Assembly (NCBI RefSeq): GCF_010669305.1
Contig: NZ_CP048649.1
Span: 558,001 to 622,000 of the forward strand
Length of the DNA: 64,000 nt
Origin: Aminipila butyrica
Lineage (GTDB): Bacteria; Bacillota; Clostridia; Peptostreptococcales; Anaerovoracaceae
Direction: 5' to 3'
The notes under the pieces were generated by a model. It searched no databases. It saw nothing but the letters and a program-made list of their open reading frames with translations, and was not told the origin of the DNA. The first letter of the stretch is position 1. Each line of letters opens with the position of its first letter. Made by a program: the position numbers and the translations under genes. Shown in pieces: positions 41,623 to 50,867 of this stretch.

Positions 41623-44333
41623 GTGCGACACGTTCCTAACTGAAAAGGTTAGGCACAAGGTCGAATAAAAGGGAAATTGAAAGGAGTTTCGCAAACATGA
41701 ACTTGTAGAACTGATAATCCGACAGGTGGAATGATGGGGTAACGCCCTGAAGCGCCGCCCTAATACTCCGATATGCATAGTCAACGCAATCACGGCTGTG
41801 TGTAAAGCTCGGAGAAGTCGGCAGAGAGCAGCCCAAACAGGTCAAGCTGTGGAAAGCTGTCCAGAGGTGGACGGTGCGGCCTATATGCCGGGGGTCTACA
41901 AAATACCTATGGTGAGAATGAGAAATCTGACGAACTTGCGAAGGTACGAGTCTAAACCATTAGTATGCAGAAATGCATATCTTCATTTGAAGGTGCGTGT
42001 GGTAAAGTAAGAATTTTGTTTATGAAATACCATGTGGAGTTACAGGCTTCACCCAGCGCACAGGCTTAAAGCAAGCACCTACGGGTATATGAAAAGATAG
42101 GATTATCGGAACGTGGAAAGCTGCAAACGCAGAGGTAATTGCATACCGTTGAGGCGTTGGAATCGAATAAATAAGGTTCCTTTATTGCAGTGAGAGTAGT
42201 GGCACGAGCGATGAAGTCTTTGTAATGAAGATGGAGCAACAGCCACAAGTCATTTTAGAGAATAACAGATAACAGGTATATTCTTCGTAGCTTCGAGTAT
42301 GACTAAGGCAATTTTGCCTGAGAAAATCATGCTCCGAGAGGAGGATGATGCCTATGACGAAACAAAAGAAACTAAGAAATATTGAGTATTATGGCTTGCA
42401 GGAAACGCTTGATGATCTATATGAGAAAAGCAAAAACGGTGCGACATTTGACAAGCTCATGGATTTAATTCAGTCAAAGGAAAACATCATGCTTGCGTAT
42501 CGGAATATCAAGCGCAACAGCGGCAGTGGTACTTCAGGCGCAGACGGCAGAAATATATCGGATATCGAAAAGTTGTCCGCTGAACAGTATGTCAAATGTG
42601 TACAAAACAAACTGGCATGGTACAAACCAAAACCTGTACGGCGTGTTGAAATCCCAAAACCAAACGGTAAGACACGCCCACTCGGAATCCCTACAATTTT
42701 TGACAGGCTGGTACAGCAGAGCATTTTACAAGTGTTAGAGCCTATCTGTGAAGCTAAATTTTATGACAGGAGCAACGGGTTCAGACCGAAAAGGTCTGCG
42801 GAAGATGCGATTGCCCAATGCTACCGCATGATACAACGGCAACATCTGCACTTTGTTGTGGACATAGATATTAAAGGCTTTTTCGACAATGTGAACCATG
42901 CAAAGCTGATACGGCAAATATGGGCGATGGGGATACGAGATAAGAAGTTACTATGCGTGATTAAAGCAATGCTGAAAGCACCGATAGAAATGCCAAACGG
43001 TGAAATGCAATGCCCCATAAAGGGAACGCCGCAGGGCGGAATATTATCACCGCTATTATCCAATATAGTGTTGAATGAATTGGATTGGTGGGTAGCCTCC
43101 CAATGGGAAACAATGCCGACACATACGTCTTATGAAACAATGTGTAGCGATAAACTCAACCGTGGGAATGTATATCGGGTACTCAAGAAAACTGGCTTAA
43201 AAGAAATGTTTATCGTCAGATATGCGGATGATTTCAAAATTTTTTGCCGTACTAAAAGCGATGCCGACAGGGTGTTTCTGGCGGTCAAACAATGGCTAAG
43301 GGATAGATTAAAGCTGGAAATCAGCGAAGAAAAGTCCAAAGTCGTTAATCTGAAAAAGCAATATTCAGAATTCCTTGGGTTTAAGCTCAAAGCGGTAAAA
43401 AAAGGCGATAAATATGTGGTGAAATCTCATATGAGCAACAAGGCGTTGCAAAGCGAAAAACAGAAACTTTCAGCTAAAATCAAAGGAATGCAACGGCCTA
43501 AAGATTTGCTTGATGAGAAACGGATGCTCAATCTCTACAATTCAATGGTATGGGGTATCCACAATTACTACAAGTTTGCCACGCACATCAGCATTGACTG
43601 TGCCAAAATTCAACGCAGTCTTAGCATAGTAATGAAAAACAGGTTGGGAACTCGTCTTGGGAAAACAGGGGTAACAAACAATGTGTACATTTTGAAAAAC
43701 TATGGAGCAAGTAAACGGATGCGGTATCTTAATAAATATCCGCTATGCCCTATTGGTTATATTCAGACAAAAGCACCTCTGTACAAGAAAAAAGAGATAT
43801 GCAAATACACGCAAGCAGGCAGAGCCGAAATCCATGAAAACTTAAAGTTTGACATTACGGTGTTGCTCCTGCTTATGCGGGAGCGGCACACGAATAAGAG
43901 CATTGAATTTATGGACAACAGGCTCTCCTTATGGGCGGCGCAGTATGGGAAATGCGCTGTAACTGGAAAAGTGTTGTGGATAGATGAAATCCACTGCCAT
44001 CATAAAGTTCCAAGGGAAAACGATGGTACTGACAGGTACAGCAACCTAATTATTCTACACAAAGAGGTACACACTCTCATTCATGCGGTACAGCCCGAAA
44101 CAATTCAAGCATATCTCGGCAGAATCAATCCTACCCAAACCATGCTAAAGAAAATCAATAAACTAAGGCTGATGGCTGGTAACTTTGCCATCTGAAAGTT
44201 TCTAAAGTTTCGAGAAATATCCTGTTTATCTACAACTCTAAAATGATGGAACGCCGTGTGCGGGGAAACTCGCATGCACGGTGTGGAGCGGGGGAAAATC
44301 CTACGATAACATCAAGGGATTACCTATCGCTAT
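41623..44333 (+). mobile_element. Group II intron in virD4
   Basis: The intron begins with the canonical GTGCG and ends CGCTAT. It encodes a maturase within. A domain V-like hairpin (GCCGTGTGCGGGGAAACTCG then CATGCACGGTGTGG) lies about 50-100 bases before the 3' end. Removal joins codon A|TC and restores ILCFDSSLDTE, the expected continuation of TraG proteins. The 5' 720 bases before the maturase start hold the structured domains and no other gene. Confidence 0.9.
42354..44195 (+). CDS. ltrA: Group II intron reverse transcriptase/maturase with HNH domain
   Basis: This is a retroelement protein of 613 residues. It has reverse transcriptase motifs (PKPNGKTRPLGIPT, KGFFDNVNH, GTPQGGILSPLLSNI and the catalytic YADD near residue 289), a maturase domain X, and a C-terminal HNH nuclease (CAVTGKVLW ... 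IHCHHKVPRENDGT). It aids splicing and homing of the intron. ATG 42354 is best spaced from GAGAGGAGG; ATGs at 42345 and 42348 overlap the site. Confidence 0.92.
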   Translation: MTKQKKLRNIEYYGLQETLDDLYEKSKNGATFDKLMDLIQSKENIMLAYRNIKRNSGSGTSGADGRNISDIEKLSAEQYVKCVQNKLAWYKPKPVRRVEIPKPNGKTRPLGIPTIFDRLVQQSILQVLEPICEAKFYDRSNGFRPKRSAEDAIAQCYRMIQRQHLHFVVDIDIKGFFDNVNHAKLIRQIWAMGIRDKKLLCVIKAMLKAPIEMPNGEMQCPIKGTPQGGILSPLLSNIVLNELDWWVASQWETMPTHTSYETMCSDKLNRGNVYRVLKKTGLKEMFIVRYADDFKIFCRTKSDADRVFLAVKQWLRDRLKLEISEEKSKVVNLKKQYSEFLGFKLKAVKKGDKYVVKSHMSNKALQSEKQKLSAKIKGMQRPKDLLDEKRMLNLYNSMVWGIHNYYKFATHISIDCAKIQRSLSIVMKNRLGTRLGKTGVTNNVYILKNYGASKRMRYLNKYPLCPIGYIQTKAPLYKKKEICKYTQAGRAEIHENLKFDITVLLLLMRERHTNKSIEFMDNRLSLWAAQYGKCAVTGKVLWIDEIHCHHKVPRENDGTDRYSNLIILHKEVHTLIHAVQPETIQAYLGRINPTQTMLKKINKLRLMAGNFAI

Positions 44334-45169
44334 TCCTGTGCTTTGACAGCTCTCTTGATACGGAAACCTTCTGTAAAGAAAAGTGTGCCATCTTTATCGT
44401 ACTGCCGGAGGAAGATAATACGAAATACTTTATGGTGTCGCTGTTCCTGCAGCAGCTCTACCGGGAAATGCTGACGGTGGCTGATGAATACGGTGGAAAA
44501 CTACCTAACCGGATAATGATATTTGCAGATGAGATTGGAACTATCCCGAAAATCCAGTCGATGGAAATGATGTTCTCCGCAGGCCGCTCCCGCCGTATCA
44601 GTATGGTACCCATCATCCAGTCCTTTGCTCAACTTGAGAAAAACTACGGCAAAGAGGGTTCCGCCATCATCATCGACAATTGTCAGGACATTCTGTTCGG
44701 TGGCTTTGCCCCAAACTCCGAAAGCGCCGATATTCTATCCAGAGCGCTTGGCAACAAAACCGTCATGTCCGGCTCCATCAGCAGGGGGAAAAACGATCCA
44801 AGCCAGAGCCTGCAGATGATCCAGCGACCGCTTATGACACCAGATGAGCTGAAAACCCTGCCCAAAGGCAATTTTATTCTGGCCAAGACCGGCTGCTGTC
44901 CCATGCGCACCAAGCTGCCACTGTTTCTGAAATGGGGCATCCAGTTTGAGAAACCCTATGTGGTAGATGAACGTGCCGCCCGAAAGGTTCATTATGCTGA
45001 CCGCTTTGAGCTGGAGCAGGAAATCCTCCAGCGAGGCTGTGCCTATGAGGAAGATGATTTTGCCGAGTTCCCGGAGCCACCCGGTGGCGACCGCAGCGGT
45101 GGATCTCTGCATACTCCAGTGCAGATTCATGAGCCGGAGCCTCCTGCCATGCCTCTGCGCACCGATTAG
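44334..45169 (+). CDS. virD4: VirD4/TraG-like coupling protein, 3' exon
   Basis: This is the second part of the coupling protein. It contains CAIFIVLPEEDNTKYF, the Walker B segment RIMIFADEIGTIPKIQ, and RSRRISMVPIIQSFAQL, all typical of TraG/VirD4. It ends with an acidic Pro-rich tail. Without splicing this part would not be expressed from the virD4 start, so conjugation depends on intron removal. Confidence 0.88.
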
Positions 45170-45182
45170 GGGGTGTTCGTGA

Positions 45183-45437
45183 TTGAGCTATCTTTCCTCT
45201 CTCTACGCTGAAAATGTCCCTCACCGTGCTGTGGTGGTGTACCGCTATCTGAAAGATCGGGCGAACAAGGACGGAACCTGTTACCCTGCAATCGGTACCA
45301 TCGCCAAAGATTTGAAGCTCTCCCGCCGCACGGTGCAGAGAGCCATCGCTGACCTTGAAAAGACCGGCTATCTTCAAAAGGAACAGCGCTGGCGGGAAAA
45401 CGGCGGTAAGAGTAGTTTACTGTTTACGGTGAAATGA
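45183..45437 (+). CDS. Helix-turn-helix protein (replication/regulatory type)
   Basis: This 84-residue winged helix has the pattern AVVVYRYLKDRANKDGTCYPAIGTIA followed by LSRRTVQRAIADLEKTGYL, as in plasmid-type helix-turn-helix (HTH_36) proteins. TTG 45183 follows GGGGGTG. It is the last gene of the transfer operon and probably regulates it. Confidence 0.7.
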   Translation: MSYLSSLYAENVPHRAVVVYRYLKDRANKDGTCYPAIGTIAKDLKLSRRTVQRAIADLEKTGYLQKEQRWRENGGKSSLLFTVK

Positions 45438-45441
45438 AAAA

Positions 45442-45498
45442 ACACATACCCTGCCGCCAAGGGAGTAGTGCGACCTGTTGGCGGCATATGGTATGTGT
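45442..45498 (+). other. Long hairpin downstream of transfer operon
   Basis: ACACATACC with GGTATGTGT and GCCGCCAA with TTGGCGGC form an interrupted 17-bp stem. No T run follows. It may end or stabilise the transfer transcript. Confidence 0.5.
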
Positions 45499-45616
45499 CA
45501 TCATGACCTATGCAGTGAACCTTTCACTCTAAGGATTTCTTTAAACACAGAGAAAGAACCGTATTGGGGGGTAGAGATAAGGAAATCCACCTCCGAAGAA
45601 AGAAGATGGATTTTGC

Positions 45617-45940
45617 TTATCTGGCATCCAATAACGCCTTGACGGTTGCAGCGGCTATTTTGATTTCCTTTTCGCTGCACAGCTGGATCATATGCATGAG
45701 CTGTTCTTTTTCTCTGTCCGTATGTTGAATTTCAGGATAAAAGATCGTATCGGTTGATATTTTTAAGATGCGGATTATCTTAAACAGCACCGGCATACTT
45801 GGGTGCTTGTTTTCATTTTCAATGGCCATTATGTATCGTGTCGTGACTCCAGCCTGTTCAGCAAGAGCATCCTGTGTCATGTCTGCTCTATGCCGTGCAT
45901 CTTTAACGATCTGGCCAAATAAGTTCAGTAGTTCCTCCAC
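45617..45940 (-). CDS. XRE-family transcriptional regulator
   Basis: This protein of about 107 residues has a Cro/CI helix-turn-helix (MTQDALAEQAGVTTRYIMAIENENKHP) and a helical tail. GTG 45940 is chosen because GGGAGGTG lies 8-12 bases ahead. ATG 45979 has no SD. It is encoded opposite to the transfer operon and may repress ICE transfer. It is not the VanU of vanG clusters, which is co-directional with vanR. Confidence 0.75.
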   Translation of the reverse strand: MEELLNLFGQIVKDARHRADMTQDALAEQAGVTTRYIMAIENENKHPSMPVLFKIIRILKISTDTIFYPEIQHTDREKEQLMHMIQLCSEKEIKIAAATVKALLDAR

Positions 45941-46039
45941 TGTCAGTTCACCTCCCAACTTATTGTACAGTATGGACATAGGATTGAGAACGAACCAACA
46001 ATGACTATCATCACGAACATATTTGTATAAAACGAATTG

Positions 46040-46068
46040 TTGATTTCATTCGCTTTTGCGTATATACT
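46040..46068 (+). promoter_or_regulatory. Promoter of small HTH gene
   Basis: TTGATT (46040-46045) and TATACT (46063-46068) are 17 bases apart, 30 bases before the gene at 46099. Confidence 0.65.
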
Positions 46069-46098
46069 GTAATCAACATACATGATGGAGGAATACAA

Positions 46099-46284
46099 AT
46101 GCTTGATTATATATCCGTGCAGCAGGCTGCTGATAAATGGGGAATCTCCAAGCGGAGAATACAAAAGCTCTGTGAAGAAAACAGAATTGACGGAGCGGTT
46201 CGCTTCGGTTATGCATGGGCGATTCCAAAGGATGCACCAAAGCCTGCAGATGGCAGACTGAAAGAGAACAGGAAAAAGGATTGA
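46099..46284 (+). CDS. Small excisionase/MerR-like HTH protein
   Basis: This 61-residue protein has the DNA-binding pattern ISVQQAADKWGISKRRIQKLCEEN and then RFGYAWAIPKDAPKPADGR. It closely resembles the protein at 61728, with the same order and the shared WAIPKD motif. It lies ahead of vanR but has its own promoter. It may regulate a lost downstream gene. A 6-codon stub (46289-46309) follows. Confidence 0.65.
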   Translation: MLDYISVQQAADKWGISKRRIQKLCEENRIDGAVRFGYAWAIPKDAPKPADGRLKENRKKD

Positions 46285-46338
46285 TACGATGAAACGATTC
46301 TTGTGGTGAAAGATAAAGATATCCAAGCAAACCGCATT

Positions 46339-46360
46339 CTTATGAAAATCTTAATAATTT
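46339..46360 (+). promoter_or_regulatory. VanR-like box 1 (upstream of vanR)
   Basis: CTTATGAAAAT and CTTAATAATTT form half sites 11 bases apart, matching the spacing of the boxes at 48263 and 49915. It lies 80 bases before vanR, consistent with autoregulation. Confidence 0.5.
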
Positions 46361-46441
46361 CTCATGCGAGAAATCACAAATCTGGCCGATGGATTTAGTA
46401 AAATAGTAAAATATAGTTTTTTTCTGGAAGGAGTTGAAATC

Positions 46442-47146
46442 ATGAGTGATAAAGTTCTCGTCGTTGATGACGAACATGAAATAGCAGATTTGATAGAAGT
46501 GTATCTGCAAAATGAAAATTACGAGGTATTAAAGTTTTATTCTGCAAAGGAAGCTCTTGCCTGCATTGAAACGACGGAAGTTGACCTTGCAATTTTAGAT
46601 ATTATGTTGCCGGATATTAGCGGTTTTACGCTTTGCCAGAAAATACGGGAACGGCAGCATACCTATCCCATCATTATGCTGACTGCTAAAGATGAAGAAA
46701 TCGATAAAATCACCGGCCTTACATTGGGTGCCGACGATTATATCACAAAGCCCTTTCGCCCGCTTGAAGTTGTAGCACGAGTAAAAGCACAATTACGGCG
46801 GTATAAAAAGTATAATACCAGGCATGGTGAAGATGTGGAAAAAGATATCATCTTTCATTCCGGTCTTGTAATGAATATTAAAACACATGAGTGTTTTCTA
46901 AACGAAGAGCCGATCACACTGACACCTACGGAATTCTCAATTTTGCGTATTCTTTTAGAAAGCAAAGGTAATGTTGTAAGTGCAGAGGATTTATTCCATA
47001 AAATTTGGAGGGATGAATATTACAGCAAAAGTAACAATACGATCACGGTCCACATTCGTCATCTTCGGGAAAAAATGAATGACACTGTCGAAAATCCAAA
47101 ATATATTAAAACAATATGGGGGGTTGGCTATAAAATTGAAATCTAA
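46442..47146 (+). CDS. vanR: VanR-type response regulator
   Basis: This 234-residue OmpR-family regulator has a receiver domain (acidic pair Asp9-Asp10, phospho-acceptor Asp53 in LAILDIMLP, Lys in YITKPF). A winged-helix DNA-binding domain ends WGVGYKI. It is followed by its kinase and the van genes. ATG 46442 follows GAAGGAG. It probably activates the promoters marked by 11-bp-phased TTAG boxes. Confidence 0.9.
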   Translation: MSDKVLVVDDEHEIADLIEVYLQNENYEVLKFYSAKEALACIETTEVDLAILDIMLPDISGFTLCQKIRERQHTYPIIMLTAKDEEIDKITGLTLGADDYITKPFRPLEVVARVKAQLRRYKKYNTRHGEDVEKDIIFHSGLVMNIKTHECFLNEEPITLTPTEFSILRILLESKGNVVSAEDLFHKIWRDEYYSKSNNTITVHIRHLREKMNDTVENPKYIKTIWGVGYKIEI

Positions 47147-48266
47147 AAATAATAATGAATTTGATTATACCCGTTTGCAAATTAAAATTTTGTTTGCGCT
47201 GATTGGAGTATTGGCAGCTTTTCTTTTGGCGATTGCTCTGATGTATTTTTTTCATTGGAGCAGCATCGGCGGAAGATGGATTACTCAGATAGCAGCAGAT
47301 TTCCTTCAAGTGGGTTTTTTTGTAGCACAAAACATATACCAGCCATTTTTCATCTTGCTGATACTGCTTATCTGTGTAGGATTATTTTTTATTATCCGTG
47401 CATTCTTACGCTATGTGACCAAGCCACTGTGTGATGTTGAGCAAAGTCTAGGGATGATTCTCATCGATAATTCGGAGGAAATCCGCTTATCGGAAGAACT
47501 CACTGCCATCACCCAAAGGCTAAACGCCATGAAGCAAACCTTGGAACGTCGGAAGCTAGAAGCACAATCGGCGGAACAGCGTAAAAACGAACTTGTGATG
47601 TATCTTGCCCACGACATCCGCACTCCGCTTACTTCTGTAATAGGATATTTAAACTTGCTGGAAGAAGTGGAAAATATGCCGCCGGAGCAGAAAAAAAAAT
47701 ACACGCATATCGCACTTGATAAAGCATACAGGCTGGAAAAAATGATTAATGAGTTTTTTGAAATAACACGGTACAATCTACAACAAATTAAAATAGAAAA
47801 AGCAGATATAGACCTCTACTATATGCTGGTACAATTAACCGATGAACTGCTGCCCGTTTTGTCAAGCCACGGGAATACTGCCGTTTTACATGCGGATGTA
47901 GAACTAAAGCTTTATGGAGATGCTGAAAAGTTGGGACGGGTTTTTACCAATGTTCTGAAAAATGCCGCTGCTTATAGCTACCCTAATACAGTAATTCAAA
48001 TCACAGCCCAAAAAAGTGGCAGCAATACCGTAACAATTACATTTCAAAACAAAGGAGATACCATACCTCCTGAAAAATGCAATGCTATTTTTGAAAAATT
48101 TTATCGTCTTGACGAAGCCCGAACAAGTGATACCGGGGGTGCGGGATTGGGACTTGCAATTGCTAAAGAAATTATTATTTTGCATGGTGGTTCAATTACC
48201 GTAGAAAGCCGTGAACATATAACTTCTTTTATTATTACACTTCCGTTAAATCACACCGCATCTTAG
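47136..48266 (+). CDS. vanS: VanS-type sensor histidine kinase
   Basis: This 376-residue membrane kinase has two membrane segments enclosing a short outer loop and a HAMP-like linker. The H box is YLAHDIRTPLTSVIGYL with His159, followed by N (FTNVLKNAAAYS) and G boxes (GGAGLGLAIAKE). TTG 47136 is the best start, overlapping vanR by 11 bases behind GGGGGG. It senses glycopeptide or its effect and phosphorylates VanR. Confidence 0.88.
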   Translation: MKSKNNNEFDYTRLQIKILFALIGVLAAFLLAIALMYFFHWSSIGGRWITQIAADFLQVGFFVAQNIYQPFFILLILLICVGLFFIIRAFLRYVTKPLCDVEQSLGMILIDNSEEIRLSEELTAITQRLNAMKQTLERRKLEAQSAEQRKNELVMYLAHDIRTPLTSVIGYLNLLEEVENMPPEQKKKYTHIALDKAYRLEKMINEFFEITRYNLQQIKIEKADIDLYYMLVQLTDELLPVLSSHGNTAVLHADVELKLYGDAEKLGRVFTNVLKNAAAYSYPNTVIQITAQKSGSNTVTITFQNKGDTIPPEKCNAIFEKFYRLDEARTSDTGGAGLGLAIAKEIIILHGGSITVESREHITSFIITLPLNHTAS

Positions 48267-48327
48267 TATTTTCTTAGGAATTAATCAAGAAAGTATTAAA
48301 TTTGATCCGGCACAGATGTTTTATACT
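48263..48327 (+). promoter_or_regulatory. VanR-like box 2 and promoter of VanZ-like gene
   Basis: CTTAGTATTTT and CTTAGGAATTA are half sites 11 bases apart. TATACT at 48322-48327 is the -10 box, and no good -35 is present, as expected for an activated promoter. Confidence 0.65.
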
Positions 48328-48388
48328 GTAATTAATGCATTACAAAGACTTTTGCATTGAACTACAATATATAAACGGAGGATGTCGC

Positions 48389-49816
48389 ATGGACATTATT
48401 ACAATTTCTCAAGTATTGCTCCGATGGTGTGTGTTTGCACTCATCGGAGGCCTTTTATTGGCACTTACCATTTTTGTCAGCTACATGATCTATAAAAAGG
48501 CGTTTCATGGCCAAAGGAGTATGTCGAAAACACAGGTGATTGTCCTGTTTCTTTTATGCTGCTGGTTGTTGCTGGTACTGGCACTGACCACCTTAAGCCG
48601 TGGTGCAAACTTCACCGGAAGCTTTAATATCGACTTTTTCAGTGCCTATGTGAACGCATGGAATAAGTGGTCAATCAGCGAATTGCAGCTTATTATCTTC
48701 AATATGCTGATGTTTACACCGTTTGGATTTTTATTACCGCTTTTCTGGAAGAAGGCAGAAAAGTTCAAGGTAACTTTTTTCGTGTCCATTGGGCTGACTA
48801 TCTGTATTGAAATCGTACAATTATTGACGGGGACGGGGATATTCGAACTTGATGATTTATTCCACAATTGCATTGGAAGCTTATTTGGATATTTTTGTAT
48901 TATGGCAGTGCTTTCCATTATTAGAGAAAAGCGCATTCGTTTTGCTCCCATTGGCAAAGTGCTTATATTTCCATGTGTCATTGGAATGATCATTGGGACC
49001 GTGTCGTTTGTTTATGAGCAGCAGCCTTACGGAAATATGCCGATTCGGCCTGCATCAAAGCAGGATATGTCAAAGGTTCAAATTAACACTGATCTTTCCC
49101 TGTCAGATCAACCGGCGACGGCCTCCATATACAAAAATAAATATACAGAAGATCAAGACTATATAGAACAAGTAATCTCCCCGCTTGCCAAATTGGAAGA
49201 TGTTATCTTTTCTGGTATTCAGCGACGTGAAGGCGAAAACCGTGTTTACACTGGCAAAAGTCCCAATAGTGAAGACGTTCAACTCAACTTCTTTTTTAGG
49301 ACAGGACAATGGAGCTACACAACATGGCGTGATACCGCTACATTGACAGACGAAGCAGCGAAGAACTATGCGGATTTTTATGAAAACTGGCTGAAAGAAA
49401 ATGGACTACTTCCCGATTCCGCTGTTTTCAGCTTACAAAACAACGATACGCTTCGATGGGACACACCGGAAAAGAACGACCTGCCAATTGCCAAAACCGC
49501 ATTCACATCCGGCTCTATCTTCATGCAGTTTGATAGCAATTTGGAACTTACCTCCATGCATTACGGAATCAGCTGGAATGAATATGTAGCAACAGAAGAA
49601 ATTATTTCTCCCAAAGCAGCCTTTAAAGAGGTTGAAGATGGAAACTTTGAACAATATGTCCCCTTCCAGCAGGGAGATACCCTGTGGGCAAAAGAATGCA
49701 AGCTCGCTTATGTTTACGATACAAAAGGATTTTATCAGCCGGTTTATCAATTTACTGGATATATCAACAATAAGGATAATTCATGGAATTGTCAGATCCC
49801 TGTTTTGGCAAAATAG
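48389..49816 (+). CDS. VanZ-domain protein with long exported tail
   Basis: This is a 475-residue protein. Residues 1-205 contain about five membrane segments with VanZ features (FNMLMFTPFGFLLPLF, EIVQLLTGTGIFELDDLFHN). Residues 215-475 form an extracytoplasmic domain of strands and helices (YVPFQQGDTLWAKECKLAYVY). VanZ proteins raise teicoplanin resistance by an unknown route. It occupies the place where vanY stands in standard vanG clusters. ATG 48389 follows ACGGAGG. Confidence 0.75.
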   Translation: MDIITISQVLLRWCVFALIGGLLLALTIFVSYMIYKKAFHGQRSMSKTQVIVLFLLCCWLLLVLALTTLSRGANFTGSFNIDFFSAYVNAWNKWSISELQLIIFNMLMFTPFGFLLPLFWKKAEKFKVTFFVSIGLTICIEIVQLLTGTGIFELDDLFHNCIGSLFGYFCIMAVLSIIREKRIRFAPIGKVLIFPCVIGMIIGTVSFVYEQQPYGNMPIRPASKQDMSKVQINTDLSLSDQPATASIYKNKYTEDQDYIEQVISPLAKLEDVIFSGIQRREGENRVYTGKSPNSEDVQLNFFFRTGQWSYTTWRDTATLTDEAAKNYADFYENWLKENGLLPDSAVFSLQNNDTLRWDTPEKNDLPIAKTAFTSGSIFMQFDSNLELTSMHYGISWNEYVATEEIISPKAAFKEVEDGNFEQYVPFQQGDTLWAKECKLAYVYDTKGFYQPVYQFTGYINNKDNSWNCQIPVLAK

Positions 49817-49914
49817 CACTTCATGTTCTTGAATTTTCCAAGACGGATAGGAAGGCGCATATTGGGCTGTTATCTGGTTTGTATGCATCTTCATTAGGAA
49901 AACATCAATCTGAC

Positions 49915-49937
49915 ATTAGGATTTTCTTAGGAATTAA
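49915..49937 (+). promoter_or_regulatory. VanR-like box 3 (upstream of vanW)
   Basis: ATTAGGATTTT and CTTAGGAATTA are half sites 11 bases apart, nearly identical to box 2. A partial third TTAGGA lies at 49894. They would drive vanW-vanG-vanXY-vanT. Confidence 0.65.
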
Positions 49938-50030
49938 ACAACTCAATATTAAAATACGGCCTGTCCGCTTTTGATAGCATAATCTTATCAAAGCAGACAG
50001 GCTTTTGTTATGTAGGAAGGAGATTTTAAC

Positions 50031-50867
50031 ATGCCGAGAAAACGAATCACACAGATTTTCCCATGGTTGCTGCCGCTGAGGATCTGGCAGCGCCGATTTT
50101 GCTTCTATACGAGGATGCGTTTGGACGGAAACCGATATGCTGTGGGCAAGTCCGAAACCACGCTGCCATATCAGCTTTTTGAAACAAGCTGTCCTCTATA
50201 TAACCGGGAAACCGGCTTTGACATGGTGTATCAGGGAAATAAGGTTTTTAACCTGAAACTGGCCGCAGCCACTCTTGATAAAGTGATTATCGGGCCAAAT
50301 GAAACCTTCTCATTCTGGAAGTTGGTCCGATATGCGGACAGGGATATTCCCTATAAAGATGGTCTGACCGTAGTTGATGGGAAGCTCACAACGACCTCTG
50401 GCGGCGGGTTGTGTCAGATGAGCAATCTGCTCTTTTGGATGTTTATTCATACACCGCTTACTGTTGTGGAGAGGCATGGACATGGCATAAAGGATTTCCC
50501 GGAGCCGCCCAGCGATGCACCTATGGGTGTTGATGCGACCGTATCAGAGGGCTGGCTCGATCTGAAGGTAAAAAACGAAACAGAAATGTCCTTTCAGATC
50601 AGCATTACGTTTGATGAAGATCACATTATCGGACGACTACTGACCGATCAGGATAACGGGCAACTTTATGAGGTTATAAATGGTGAGACATTGTATTATT
50701 GCAAGAACAACAAGGTTTATGAAGAAGTGGATGTGAAGCAAAAAACGATTCTGACAGCAACCGGGGCCTATGCCTCTGAAAAACTTCTCTATCGAAATAA
50801 ATGCGAAATCGGCTATCCGCTTCCCGAAGGGACGGATATTGTTGAGAAAGGAGCAAAAGCAAAATGA
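50031..50867 (+). CDS. vanW: VanW-family protein
   Basis: This 278-residue protein carries the VanW core (LDKVIIGPNETFSFWKLV, TTTSGGGLCQMSNLLFWMFIHTPL and VERHGHG). It is found in VanB and VanG clusters, and its exact role in wall remodelling is not known. GAAGGAG precedes ATG. Its last codons overlap vanG by ATGA. Confidence 0.92.
   Translation: MPRKRITQIFPWLLPLRIWQRRFCFYTRMRLDGNRYAVGKSETTLPYQLFETSCPLYNRETGFDMVYQGNKVFNLKLAAATLDKVIIGPNETFSFWKLVRYADRDIPYKDGLTVVDGKLTTTSGGGLCQMSNLLFWMFIHTPLTVVERHGHGIKDFPEPPSDAPMGVDATVSEGWLDLKVKNETEMSFQISITFDEDHIIGRLLTDQDNGQLYEVINGETLYYCKNNKVYEEVDVKQKTILTATGAYASEKLLYRNKCEIGYPLPEGTDIVEKGAKAK

Noticed and set aside
45617..45940. VanU regulator of the vanG cluster
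   Set aside because: The gene is on the opposite strand and separated from vanR by another HTH gene, so it belongs with ICE control.
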